This document shows, piece by piece, positions 28,662 through 38,351 of a DNA stretch of 45,792 bases (position 1 is the stretch's first letter; each line of letters begins with the position of its first letter). Source of the DNA: Thermoanaerobaculia bacterium. Its GTDB lineage: Bacteria; Acidobacteriota; Thermoanaerobaculia; Multivoradales; JAGPDF01. The stretch spans positions 1 to 45,792 of the forward strand of contig JAIOJQ010000328.1 of the NCBI GenBank assembly GCA_019911865.1. Direction: 5' to 3'. The notes beneath the pieces were generated by a model. The model saw only the letters and a list, made by a program, of their open reading frames with translations, did no database searches and was not told the DNA's origin. Position numbers and translations under genes: made by a program.

Positions 28662-29103
28662 CCCCTCTCTCGTTGCGAGCCCACTCTCTCACTCCTCCGG
28701 CTCCCGTGTCCCGTGGCGGTGCGAGGCATGCGCCTCCTCCAGGCACCGGTCTTCGCTCGGCGCGCGGTCCGTGGCGCCGCCTCCAGGCCGGCCGGGTCGC
28801 TGGCGGTGCTGCGGAGCCGCTCCAGCGGCGATTCGCCGCGACCTTCCCGCCTTATTCTGTCGACGAAACTCCGGTGCCGCCACGACGCGTCCACGCGGGC
28901 TCCGGACCACCCCGGGAAGCGGGTGCTGCGAACGGGCCCGGCAGGTATCCTGACCGGCGGGAGGAGCGCCTTCTTGAATCGACACCCCCTCCGCTTCCGG
29001 ACTCTTGCCGCTGCGACCGTCGAAGCGACCCGGGCCGCCTTCGAGTCCAGGATCGGCTCGCTCCACCGCGACGGCTGAGCGGCGGCCGACCTCGAAAACC
29101 CCG

Positions 29104-30159
29104 ATGGCTCGACTCGCCCCTCTGTTCGCGATCGTGACGGCACTCGCGCTGCCGGGCGCCTCCGCGCGGGCCTTCCACGGCGGCGGCGTCGCGGCCTGCG
29201 GCGGCTGTCACGTCACCCACAACAGCGCGGACGGCTTGCCGATCGTGCCGGGGCCGGCCAACGACTACGCGCTGCGTTCGACGACGCCGAGCGAGGTCTG
29301 CCTGCTCTGCCACGCACAGTCGGCCGGCATGGTGCTCGGCCTCAACCCGCTCGCGCCGCCACCCGAACGGGGCGGCGGCAACTTCGTCTTCCTGCTCGAG
29401 GAGAACCTGAACGACGCGGCCGACGGCGCGACGCGCCCCATCCCGGGTGCGGCGGCGGGACACAACCTGGTCGCCCCCGCGTACGGCCTGACGGCGGACA
29501 CGCGCCACGGCGTCTCGCCCGGCGGCAGCTTCCCGGCCACCGAGATGGGTTGTACGAGCTGCCACGATCCGCACGGCCGCACGAGCTTCCGGATGCTCTG
29601 GGGCGCCGGCACGATCCGCGACGGGCTCTTCGTCTTCGGCGCGCCGGCGCCGGTCGCCAGCGGGCTGCCGCTGACCGCAGGTGCCGTCGAGCGGCGCGGC
29701 GCCCACTCCGCCTACGTCTCGGGCATGAGCGCCTGGTGCGGCAACTGCCACGGCGATTACCACCGCACCGTCGGCACGGAGAACTTCGAGCATCCGAACG
29801 ACGCCATGCTCTCGATCGCCGTCGTCGACCAGTACAACCGCTACCAGGGCGTACTCAATCCGACGGGCGGCAACCCGCTCGACGCCTACCTGCCCGAGGT
29901 GCCGTTCGAGGACGTCTCCACCGCGGTCGAGTCGACCGCGGGCCCGAGCGCGACGAGCCGCCTCTCCTGTCTCTCCTGTCATCGCGCCCATGCGAGCTCG
30001 GCGCCCGCGGCGCTCCGGTGGGACTTCGCGATCGCGACTCTGGGCGAGGACGGCGCCGTCTCGGGCTCGTGGCCGATCCCGAATCCGTACGGCGACCCGT
30101 CGCAACCCGGGCTGTGCTGGAAGTGCCACGCCGGCGGCGCCCCGCCTCCGACGCCCTGA
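29104..30159 (+). CDS. hexaheme c-type cytochrome, OmcS-like (paralogue 1)
   Basis: Signal peptide ending ARAFHGGGVAACGGCHVTHNS; six CxxCH (CGGCH, CLLCH, CTSCH, CGNCH, CLSCH, CWKCH); GHNLVAPAYG, CTSCHDPHG, MSAWCGNCHGDYH, LPEVPFED, CLSCHRAHAS. Confidence 0.9.
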   Translation: MARLAPLFAIVTALALPGASARAFHGGGVAACGGCHVTHNSADGLPIVPGPANDYALRSTTPSEVCLLCHAQSAGMVLGLNPLAPPPERGGGNFVFLLEENLNDAADGATRPIPGAAAGHNLVAPAYGLTADTRHGVSPGGSFPATEMGCTSCHDPHGRTSFRMLWGAGTIRDGLFVFGAPAPVASGLPLTAGAVERRGAHSAYVSGMSAWCGNCHGDYHRTVGTENFEHPNDAMLSIAVVDQYNRYQGVLNPTGGNPLDAYLPEVPFEDVSTAVESTAGPSATSRLSCLSCHRAHASSAPAALRWDFAIATLGEDGAVSGSWPIPNPYGDPSQPGLCWKCHAGGAPPPTP

Positions 30160-30183
30160 GGGCCTCTCTCCCGAGAAGGCGAC

Positions 30184-33100
30184 GTGACCCGACCCGAAAC
30201 GAGCTCGCACGCCTCCGCGCCGCCGCTGCGGCGGCGCGCCACGTTTCGCCTCGTCGCGCTGATCTTCGTGCTCTCCGGCGCGGCGGCGCTCGTCTACCAG
30301 GTCGTCTGGACGCGCGCTCTCGGCCTCGTCTTCGGCAGCTCGCACCTCGCGGTGACGACCGTTCTCGCGGTCTTCATGGGCGGCCTCGCGCTCGGCGGCG
30401 CACTCTTCGGTCGCCGGGTAGGCAGCGAGCGCCGGCTGCTCCGGCTCTACGGCCGGCTCGAGCTCGGCATCGCCGCCGCCGCGCTCGGCTTCGCCCTGCT
30501 CGTGCGTGCCTATCCGCTCCTCTATGTCCCGCTCGCGCGCCTGGGCGAGAGCTCGCCCCTCTACCTCTCGATCCTGCGCGTCGGCTTCGCCGCCCTTCTG
30601 CTCCTGGTTCCCACGACGCTCATGGGCGGCACGCTGCCGGTCCTCGCGGCCTTCGTCGGCGGGCGCGGTCGGGAATTCGCGGCAAGGCTCTCGTTGCTGT
30701 ACGCGCTCAACACCTTCGGAGCGGTGCTCGGGGCCGGCGCGGCCGGATTCGTGCTCCTCCGCTTCTTCTCGGTCTCCACCAGCCTCGGCGTGGCGATCGG
30801 CATCAACGTCCTGCTCGGCTTCGCCTGCCTCGCGCTCGACCGGCGGTTGCCGTCCGCCGCCTCGCCGGAGCCCGAAGCCGCCACGCCCCCGGCGCCGGCG
30901 AGCCCCGTCGGCTCGCCGCGGCCCATTTCGGATCCTCTCCCTGGCCGCCTCGTGCTCTTCGGCGCCGGCGTCTGCGGCTTCGCCGCGCTCGGCTACGAGG
31001 TGCTCTGGACGCGCGTGCTCGGCATGGTGATCGGGGCGAGCGTTTACGGCTTCACCGTGATGCTGATGGCCTTCCTGACCGGCATCGCCCTCGGCAGCTC
31101 GGCCTACGGAGCCTGGAACCGCAAGCGGTCGGCACGAGTCGACCGCGGGCCCGATGCGGCGGTCCGCACCTTCGCGATCGTGCAGGTCGCCATCGGCGCC
31201 GCCGGTCTCGCGGTGACCGGCGCCTTGCGGGAGCTGCCGTCGCACGCCTACCAGCTCCAATGGTCGCTCCTCGGCGGACCCGCCCACGGCTTCGCGACCC
31301 GCCAGGCGATCGATTTCCTGCTCGCCTTTCTCTACGTGCTCGTACCGGCCTTTCTCTCGGGGCTCGCCTTCCCGCTCGCGGCGCGCATTCGCGCCGAGCG
31401 CGGTGGCGAGCCGGCCTGCGCGGTCGGCGAGACTCTCGCCGTGAATACCGTCGGCGCGATCGCGGGGGCGGCAGCGAGCGGCTACGTGCTGGTCCACCTG
31501 GTCGGCATCGAGCGCTCGCTCCAGCTCCTGTCGCTCGCTGTCGCGGGCTGCGGACTGGTCGTCGCGGCCAGCCTGCGCGGCCCCCGCCTCGCCGTCGCCG
31601 CCGCGGCGGCGATCGGTGTCGCCGCCCTCCTGCTCGCCTCCGCCGGCGACGCGCTGCGCTCCTGGGACCGGCGCTTCTTCGCCGTCTACCAGTCGAACCG
31701 GCCCGACAAGTTCTCGACCCCCGAGAAGACGCGCGACACCCTGCGCAACACCGACGTGCTCCACTACGCCGAGGGGGTGCAGGCGATAGTCAGCTCGATC
31801 AAGGTCAAGGGCGGCACCCAGTCGTTCATCACCAACGGCCGGATCGAGGCGACGGACAACCCGCCGGACCTCGCCTGCCAGTACACGCTCGGGCACCTGC
31901 CGATGCTCCTGCACCCCGAGCCGCGGAAGGTCTTCGTGCTCGGCACCGGCAGCGGCATGACGCTCGGCGCGACCGCCGCTCATCCCTCGGTCGAGCGCGT
32001 CACCCTCGCCGAGATCGAACCCGCCGTGCTCGGCGTCGCGCGCACTTTCGCCCGCTACAACCACGATGTTCTCGAGGATCCCCGTCTGCGCGTCGTGCTC
32101 AACGACGGCCGCAACTTCCTGCTCACGACGCGCGAGCGTTTCGATGTCATCACCGCCGACCCCATCCATCCCTGGTTCAGCGGCGCCGGCTACCTCTACA
32201 CGAAGGAGTATTTCGACCTCGCGTCATCACGGCTCGCGCCCGGCGGCGTGATGTGCCAGTGGCTGCCGATCTACGAGCTGGATGCCGCGAATCTGCGCTC
32301 CATCGTTCGCACCTTCCTGTCGAGCTTCGAGCACGTGCTCGTATGGCTCACCCACTACGACGCGCAGCTCGTCGGCAGCAATGCGGCCTTCCGGATCGAC
32401 GAGCGAGAGCTCGACCGCCGCATCGCCCAGCCGGCCGTTCGCGGCGACCTCGACCGCATCCAGATGGGCTCGGCCCGCGACCTGCTCGCCTTCTTCGCCT
32501 TCGGCCGGCCCGGGGCCGAGGCTTACTCGGCTGGCGCCCGCCTGAATACCGACGACAATCTCTATCTCGAGTTTTCCGCCCCGCTGTCCATGGAGGAGCC
32601 GGCGCTCATCGCCGAGAACTTCGCCGGCCTGGTCGCCCATCGGGAGAGCCTGCTGCCCTACCTCGCGCCCGCCGACGGGGAGGAGCGGAGCCGGCAGGAG
32701 GCGCGCGCGTCGGCGGCACTGACCGCCGCCCGCATCGCCGATCCGATCCGTCACCGTGAACTGGCCGGGGAGATCGGCCCGACGGAGGCCGCGCGACTCG
32801 CCGCCGAACTCGGCCCCGCCCTGGGGGACTACGGACCCTGGCGCTACCTGCTCGGCGAGTTCGCGCGCGACCGGGCCCAGGCGCCGCAGCTTCTCCGCCA
32901 GGTTTTCCTGCCAGCGGTCAAGCCCGGGGGCGCCGTGGAGCCGATCCGGCTCGGCGCGATAGCCCGGCGGATGACCGGGGTGATCACGACGCTCGACTTC
33001 GTCGACGGCCGCGACGGTCGCGTGCTGGCGCACCACGAGATCCTGGGAGGACCCGAAGGCGCGGCCGGCGAGCTCGTCGAAGCCGCGTTCCGGGACGTCC

Positions 33101-33243
33101 GGGAGGCCTACGCCGCCGAGCGCCGCGCGGCGAGCGCGCGCGGCGAGAGCGCGCCGGCCGAGGCCAGGCTCCTCGAGCGCCTCGCCGCGGTCCTCGGCAG
33201 CCGCCTCGCCCGGACGGACGACACCGGCCTTCCCGTTCGCTGA
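30184..33243 (+). CDS. fused polytopic membrane domain + spermidine synthase-like (aminopropyltransferase) protein
   Basis: GTG start; N-terminal TM domain (LSGAAALVYQVVWTRALGLVFGSSHLAVTTVLAVFMGGLALGGALFGRR); SpeE-like domain (LGHLPMLLHPEPRKVFVLGTGSGMTLGATAAHPSVERVTLAEIEPAV…YTKEYFDLASSRLAPGGVMCQWLPIYEL). Confidence 0.9.
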   Translation: MTRPETSSHASAPPLRRRATFRLVALIFVLSGAAALVYQVVWTRALGLVFGSSHLAVTTVLAVFMGGLALGGALFGRRVGSERRLLRLYGRLELGIAAAALGFALLVRAYPLLYVPLARLGESSPLYLSILRVGFAALLLLVPTTLMGGTLPVLAAFVGGRGREFAARLSLLYALNTFGAVLGAGAAGFVLLRFFSVSTSLGVAIGINVLLGFACLALDRRLPSAASPEPEAATPPAPASPVGSPRPISDPLPGRLVLFGAGVCGFAALGYEVLWTRVLGMVIGASVYGFTVMLMAFLTGIALGSSAYGAWNRKRSARVDRGPDAAVRTFAIVQVAIGAAGLAVTGALRELPSHAYQLQWSLLGGPAHGFATRQAIDFLLAFLYVLVPAFLSGLAFPLAARIRAERGGEPACAVGETLAVNTVGAIAGAAASGYVLVHLVGIERSLQLLSLAVAGCGLVVAASLRGPRLAVAAAAAIGVAALLLASAGDALRSWDRRFFAVYQSNRPDKFSTPEKTRDTLRNTDVLHYAEGVQAIVSSIKVKGGTQSFITNGRIEATDNPPDLACQYTLGHLPMLLHPEPRKVFVLGTGSGMTLGATAAHPSVERVTLAEIEPAVLGVARTFARYNHDVLEDPRLRVVLNDGRNFLLTTRERFDVITADPIHPWFSGAGYLYTKEYFDLASSRLAPGGVMCQWLPIYELDAANLRSIVRTFLSSFEHVLVWLTHYDAQLVGSNAAFRIDERELDRRIAQPAVRGDLDRIQMGSARDLLAFFAFGRPGAEAYSAGARLNTDDNLYLEFSAPLSMEEPALIAENFAGLVAHRESLLPYLAPADGEERSRQEARASAALTAARIADPIRHRELAGEIGPTEAARLAAELGPALGDYGPWRYLLGEFARDRAQAPQLLRQVFLPAVKPGGAVEPIRLGAIARRMTGVITTLDFVDGRDGRVLAHHEILGGPEGAAGELVEAAFRDVREAYAAERRAASARGESAPAEARLLERLAAVLGSRLARTDDTGLPVR

Positions 33244-33256
33244 AGCGACGGCGTGC

Positions 33257-34219
33257 TCAGCGGGGCGGCGCCGGCGCGGCGCCGAGGCCGCCGTAGACCT
33301 GGACGCGGCCATCGGCCGATTGCGCCACGTAGGCGCGGCCCGCGGGGTCGAGCGCGAGGTCGTAGGGGAAGTAGAGCCAGCCCGGGGCGTCGCCCAATCC
33401 GAGGTGTTCCGACAGGCATTCGTTGTCCGCGATCCGCCAGCGCGTCACCATCATGCGCTGGGCGTCGAGCACGACCACGTGCCCTTCGGTATCCAGCGCG
33501 GCAGCGGTGGGATAGCCGAGGTGGAGCGGGCCCGAGCCGCGCACACCGACGCCGCCGACCCGCGCGCCCTCGAGCGTGTAGACGAGCACCCGTCCGCGCA
33601 GCGGGATCGTGACCACGACGCGGTCGCCCGAGACGTCGACGTGGCCGGGCGCCCATTCGGACCGCTCGTCCTCGGGATCCTCGGCGCCGAGGTCGATGCC
33701 GCCGAGGACGTGGCCGTCGCGGTCGGCGATCCAGACCTTCGAGTTGGCGCCGTCGGCGAGGAAGATCCGATCGCCGTCGAGCGACAGCGCGACCGAGCCG
33801 AGCGCGGGCGGCACGCTCCCCTCCGGCAGGTCGACGATCGGCACCTCGCGCCGGAAGCGACCGTCGAAGTCGATCTCGACGAGCGCCAGCCCCGGACCGC
33901 GGCGCGCGAGGACGAGGAGAAAGCCTTCGGGGTCGACCGCGAGATCCTCGGGCGACGCGAGCTCCTCGCCGCCCAGGATCTGCGCCTCGAACTGGCCCTC
34001 GCGGTCGAAGATCAGGATCCGGCTCGTCCGCGGGTCGCAGACGAAAACCTCGCCGGTGTGGGGATCCGCCGTCACGCAGTTGCCGTAAGCGATGTCGTCG
34101 CCGGCGACCGGCAGGCTCAAGCGCCCGAGGTAGCGCACCTCGGCCGCCGAAACCGTGGCGGGCGACGCCAACACGACGAGGAGCGCCGCGAGAGTGCGGA
34201 GCAGGACCCGGCCGGTCAA
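33257..34219 (-). CDS. NHL-repeat/beta-propeller protein with signal peptide (OscD-like candidate)
   Basis: Signal MTGRVLLRTLAALLVVLASPATVSAAE; repeated beta-propeller blades (PEDLAVDPEGFLLVLARR, YDLALDPAGRAYVAQSADGRVQVY). Confidence 0.85.
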   Translation of the reverse strand: MTGRVLLRTLAALLVVLASPATVSAAEVRYLGRLSLPVAGDDIAYGNCVTADPHTGEVFVCDPRTSRILIFDREGQFEAQILGGEELASPEDLAVDPEGFLLVLARRGPGLALVEIDFDGRFRREVPIVDLPEGSVPPALGSVALSLDGDRIFLADGANSKVWIADRDGHVLGGIDLGAEDPEDERSEWAPGHVDVSGDRVVVTIPLRGRVLVYTLEGARVGGVGVRGSGPLHLGYPTAAALDTEGHVVVLDAQRMMVTRWRIADNECLSEHLGLGDAPGWLYFPYDLALDPAGRAYVAQSADGRVQVYGGLGAAPAPPR

Positions 34220-35133
34220 CGGCCACTTCCGATCACGTCGAAGAGCTGGGCGCGACCGTTGCCGCCGTCGGAGACCAGCAGGGCACCGTTGGGCAGGCGC
34301 GCGAGCGCGTCCGGGAAGTAGAGCTGGCCCGGCTCCCAGCCTTTGCCGCCGCCGAGGCCGAGCAGCTGGCCCTCGCCGTCGAGGACGACGACCCGGTGCT
34401 GATGGCGGTCGAGGACGAAGAGGCGACCGCCGGGCTCGGCCACGATCCCCGCGGGCCAGAGCGGCACCGGGCTCTCCGAGGGCACCCGCATCCGCCCTGC
34501 GGGTCGGCCCTCCGCGTCGAAGCGCTCGAGCGCGCCGCGCTCGCCGATGCCGACCCAGAAGCCGCCGGCGCCGTCGCTCGCGAGCGCGGTGACGTTGCCC
34601 GCGATCGCGGCCCGAGCGACGACGGACGACCCCTGGAGCTTGGCGACCCGCCCGCGGCGCGCGTCCCAGACCAGCAGGCCGCCGTCCGAGGACTCCGCGA
34701 TGCGGCCGGCGACGATGCCGTCCGGCAGCGCCAGCTTGCGCGGCTCCTCCGCCGATGCGCCGCCGCGCACCGCCAGGAGCTCGGAGCCGGCGCCGCGCAG
34801 CACGGCGAGATACTCCCCGCCCACGAACGCCAGCGCGGCGGGCGGCGCCGGCAGGGCGACCTCGCGGCGCAGCGGCCAGCCGGATCCGACCCGGTGGAGA
34901 ATCAGCAGACGGTTGCCGTGCGCGTCGGCGACCGCGATCTCGTCGGCGCCGCCCACTGCCACCGCGACCGGCCAGCGCAGCGGGCGCTCGGCCGGTCCGT
35001 CGACCACCGCGGCGTAGCGCAGCAGGCGCTGGGCGAGCTGCTGGGTGAGGGCGGGCGCGGCGATCGCGACGACGAGCGCGAGCGCGATGGCGAGCGGGCG
35101 GCCGCCGCGCCGGGCGAGGCTTCGGGCGGGCAT
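34216..35133 (-). CDS. NHL-repeat/beta-propeller protein, second copy
   Basis: MPARSLARRGGRPLAIALALVVAIAAPALTQQ…; blades such as PAGIVAEPGGRLFVLDRHQHRVVVLDGEGQLL; start at 35131-35133; overlaps both neighbours. Confidence 0.85.
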   Translation of the reverse strand: MPARSLARRGGRPLAIALALVVAIAAPALTQQLAQRLLRYAAVVDGPAERPLRWPVAVAVGGADEIAVADAHGNRLLILHRVGSGWPLRREVALPAPPAALAFVGGEYLAVLRGAGSELLAVRGGASAEEPRKLALPDGIVAGRIAESSDGGLLVWDARRGRVAKLQGSSVVARAAIAGNVTALASDGAGGFWVGIGERGALERFDAEGRPAGRMRVPSESPVPLWPAGIVAEPGGRLFVLDRHQHRVVVLDGEGQLLGLGGGKGWEPGQLYFPDALARLPNGALLVSDGGNGRAQLFDVIGSGR

Positions 35134-36404
35134 CACTGGTTCCTCCTCGCCATCGATTTGTGGCAACTGACGCAGAGATCGGTCACCTCCCCGGCGTGGA
35201 GGTACTTGGGGTAGGGCGCCTCGTGGATCGCGTGACAGGAGCCGCAGTCCATCGGCGCTCCCGAGCGCGGATCGAGCTTGTCCTCGCCGAGGGGATGGCT
35301 GACCCCGTGCTGGTGGGAGTGGCAACTGCTGCAGACCGCGACCGGATCGTCGACGAACAGGCGCGGCTGCCCGGCGCCGTGCGGCGCGTGGCAGGTGGTG
35401 CACGAGACCTGCCCCGCGTGCAGGGCGAAGCGCCCGGGCTGCCGGGAGGCGGCGCCGCCCGGATCGTGACAAGCGAGGCAGGTCGCCTCCTCCTTGCGCT
35501 GGAGGATCGCCGCGCCCTCCCCCGCGTGCGGGTTGTGGCAGTCGGTGCAGCGCCCGCCCGCCGCCGAGACGTGGCCGAAGCGCGCCTGGCGCGACTCCTC
35601 GACCTGGTCGGCGTGGCAGTCGCCGCACAGCTCGTCCTCGGGCTTGACCAGGGCGAAAGGGCGCTCCGCGGAGCTCGCGACGTGACAGGTCGAGCACGTG
35701 CCGCTGCCGAACGGCTCGTGGACGATCTGCCGGAGCAGTCCGGGCCGATCCGAGGCGTGCGGATCGTGGCAGGTCGCGCATTCGGCCTTCTCGACCGGGT
35801 AGCCGCCGTGAATCGACCGGAAGCGGGCGTCGACGGCGTGGCAGCTCGTGCACGAGGCGCCCGGCTTGATCAGCCCCGGCGTGTCGCTGGCGTGCGCCTC
35901 GTGACAGGTCGCGCACCGGCCTTGCGCGAACGGCGCGTGCGGGGACTTGCGCTGCTGCCACTCCGCGACGTCGACGTGGCACTCCTGGCAGAGCTCGGTC
36001 GCCGGCCGCGCGAGGAGGCCGGCGAAGGGGGCACCGTGCGCGGAGTGACAGATGGCGCAGCGCGCCTCCGCGACCGGCGCATGGACCACCTTGCGCGCCA
36101 GCTGGGCGGTAACGTCTTCGTGGCAGCGCGCGCACAGCGGCCCGGGCTGATCGAGGAGCAGGCCCTCGAGGCGGGAGACGTGGGGGTTGTGGCACGCGGA
36201 GCAGTCGCCCTCCGCGGCGGGCGGATGCTTCACCTTCGCCGCCAGCGCGTCCGCCAGGTCGTGGCACTCGAGGCAGACCTTGAGCTCGTCGACCTCGGCC
36301 GCCTGCGGCGCCCCGGCGGCGAACGCCGCCGTTCCGATCATTGCGAGCGCCGGAGCTCCGAGCAGCGCGAGCGTCGCGAGCGCGATCCGGATCGGAGCGT
36401 TCAT
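35133..36404 (-). CDS. 16-heme c-type cytochrome (cytochrome c3/c7 or NrfB-type CxxCH repeats)
   Basis: 16 CxxCH motifs counted in 423 aa from MNAPIRIALATLALLGAPALA. Confidence 0.92.
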   Translation of the reverse strand: MNAPIRIALATLALLGAPALAMIGTAAFAAGAPQAAEVDELKVCLECHDLADALAAKVKHPPAAEGDCSACHNPHVSRLEGLLLDQPGPLCARCHEDVTAQLARKVVHAPVAEARCAICHSAHGAPFAGLLARPATELCQECHVDVAEWQQRKSPHAPFAQGRCATCHEAHASDTPGLIKPGASCTSCHAVDARFRSIHGGYPVEKAECATCHDPHASDRPGLLRQIVHEPFGSGTCSTCHVASSAERPFALVKPEDELCGDCHADQVEESRQARFGHVSAAGGRCTDCHNPHAGEGAAILQRKEEATCLACHDPGGAASRQPGRFALHAGQVSCTTCHAPHGAGQPRLFVDDPVAVCSSCHSHQHGVSHPLGEDKLDPRSGAPMDCGSCHAIHEAPYPKYLHAGEVTDLCVSCHKSMARRNQ

Positions 36405-38332
36405 CGTGCACCTCCCGCGGCCGCCCCGTCGGTATGGCAGGTGTCGCACGCCCTCTCCGCGAACGGCGGGTGGGCGACCGGCAGCAGCAGACCCCCCTCC
36501 TTCGCGGCGTGCGGATCGTGGCAGCTGCCGCAATCGAGCGTCTTCGCCGGCAACCCGAGGTGCGCCGCGGCGAAGTCCCTGCCGTCGCCGGGATGACAGC
36601 TCAGGCAGCCTTCGGCGACCGGCTGCCGGAGCAGCGAGGGCTGCGGCGCGACGTGCGGCGAGTGGCAGTCGATGCACCCCTCCGGCTCGGCGGCCGGCGG
36701 GTGCGCCACCTGCTGGTCGATCGCCTGCTCGACCGCCGTGTGGCACGAGCCGCAGAGCGGCCGCACCGGCGCGCGCAGGAACGCCCGCGTGGCGCTGGCG
36801 TGCGGCTGGTGGCAGGCGGTGCACGAGCGACCCGCGCCCTCGTGGGTGGAGCCGCCGACCGGCGCCTCGACCTTGACGTCGTGGCACTCGGCGCACAGCC
36901 GCGCGGTCGGCGCGGTGAGCAGCGCCGGCACCGCGGCCGCGTGCGGCAGGTGGCAGCTCGCGCAGTCGCCGTCGGCGAAGGGCGGGTGCTGCGGCAGGCC
37001 GTCCGCCGCCCGCATCTCAACCTCGTGGCAGGTCGCGCAGAGCTCCTTGCCCTGGGCGACCAGCAGGTTCGCGCCGCCCGCGTGGGGCTCGTGGCACGAC
37101 GAGCAGGCGCCGGTGGCGACCGGCTGGTGGACGACCGGCAGACCCGAGCGGGTGCCGATCTCGCCGTGGCAGTTGCCGCACAGCGCGTCCTGGTCGCGGA
37201 CCAGTATCGCCTTGCGCCCGGTGCCGTGCGGATCGTGACACTCCGAGCACTCGCCGCGCGACGGCTCGTGGACGACGGCGGCCCCGGCTCCGACCGGGTC
37301 CTCGTGGCAGCTCACGCAGAGCGCGCGCGGCTCCTCGCGCAGCAGCCCCGCGACCTGGCTCTGGTGGCCGGCGTGACACGCCGTGCAGTCGCTCGCGGCC
37401 GGGTGGGGCGCCGGCAACGCCATCGCCTTCGCCACGTCGCCGTGGCAGCTCGTGCAGAGCTCGGCGGGCGCCGCGCGGAGCAGCGCGGGGTGGTCCGTCG
37501 TGTGCGCGTCGTGGCACGCGAGGCAGTCGCCGCGCAGCACCGGCCCGTGCACCGAGGGCGCCGAGCCGGCTTCGACCGCGGCGTGGCAGTCGAGACAGAC
37601 CCGCGCGCCACCGGCCGGCTTGCCGGACCCTCCTTCGTGGCAGCTCGTGCAGTCCATCTCCGGGTGGATCGCGACGCCGAGCAGCCCCGCGCGCGCGCCG
37701 CTGTGCGGCCGGTGGCAGCTCGCGCAGTCGGTGCCGGCGACCGCCATCCCCGCGTGCGCGCCAGCCCAGCCGTCCGCGCTCGCGTGGCAGCCCGCGCAGA
37801 GCGCGTCGCCCGCCTGGAGCAGCTGCTTCGGGTGCGCGCTGCCGTGGGGCGAGTGGCACGACGAGCAGCCCTCGGCGGCCGGCGGGTGCGGCACCTCGCC
37901 GTCGAGCCCGGCGGCGGCGTGACAGCCGGCGCAGAGCTCGCGCTCGGGCAGGACGAGCAGCGCCTTCTGGTTCGAGCCGTGCGGATCGTGGCAGGACGAA
38001 CACTGCTCGACCCCGGGGTGCCGGTGCTCGGCCTTCGTCCCGAGCTTCGACACGTCGTGGCAGGACAGGCAGAGAGCCGGCTCGTTCTCGGTCAGGCGCA
38101 GAGCACCGACCAGCCCGTGCGGCTTGTGGCAGGAGTCGCAGCCCTCGGCGAGCGGCGCGTGCGGCACCCGGACGTCCTTGCCGACGTCGGAGTGGCAGGA
38201 GGTGCAGGTGGAGCCCTGCTCGAAGCGGCCGCCGCGCTTGAGCTGCGCGTCGGCGCGTGGCGCGAGAGCGAGCCCGCCGAGGCCGGCGAGAGCTGCCGCG
38301 AGCGCGAGAGCCCGGATCGGTTGGGTGGTCAT
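36401..38332 (-). CDS. 26-heme c-type cytochrome
   Basis: 26 CxxCH motifs counted in 643 aa; signal peptide MTTQPIRALALAAALAGLGGLALAPRADA. Confidence 0.93.
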   Translation of the reverse strand: MTTQPIRALALAAALAGLGGLALAPRADAQLKRGGRFEQGSTCTSCHSDVGKDVRVPHAPLAEGCDSCHKPHGLVGALRLTENEPALCLSCHDVSKLGTKAEHRHPGVEQCSSCHDPHGSNQKALLVLPERELCAGCHAAAGLDGEVPHPPAAEGCSSCHSPHGSAHPKQLLQAGDALCAGCHASADGWAGAHAGMAVAGTDCASCHRPHSGARAGLLGVAIHPEMDCTSCHEGGSGKPAGGARVCLDCHAAVEAGSAPSVHGPVLRGDCLACHDAHTTDHPALLRAAPAELCTSCHGDVAKAMALPAPHPAASDCTACHAGHQSQVAGLLREEPRALCVSCHEDPVGAGAAVVHEPSRGECSECHDPHGTGRKAILVRDQDALCGNCHGEIGTRSGLPVVHQPVATGACSSCHEPHAGGANLLVAQGKELCATCHEVEMRAADGLPQHPPFADGDCASCHLPHAAAVPALLTAPTARLCAECHDVKVEAPVGGSTHEGAGRSCTACHQPHASATRAFLRAPVRPLCGSCHTAVEQAIDQQVAHPPAAEPEGCIDCHSPHVAPQPSLLRQPVAEGCLSCHPGDGRDFAAAHLGLPAKTLDCGSCHDPHAAKEGGLLLPVAHPPFAERACDTCHTDGAAAGGAR

Positions 38333-38351
38333 GAGATCGACGTCCAGAGCC

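Noticed and set aside
28852-32169. 1105-aa minus-strand ORF
   Set aside because: Shadow of the OmcS-like and spermidine synthase genes; R/E/G-rich with no recognisable domain.
29550-32759. 1069-aa plus-strand ORF overlapping the cytochrome and spermidine synthase genes in another frame
   Set aside because: Arg/Ala/Pro-rich out-of-frame translation; the overlapping frames contain clear families.
35133-38332. Possible CRISPR-like or tandem DNA repeat because of the periodic CxxCH coding pattern
   Set aside because: The periodicity is explained by heme-binding repeats; spacing is irregular and no identical direct repeats with unique spacers were seen.
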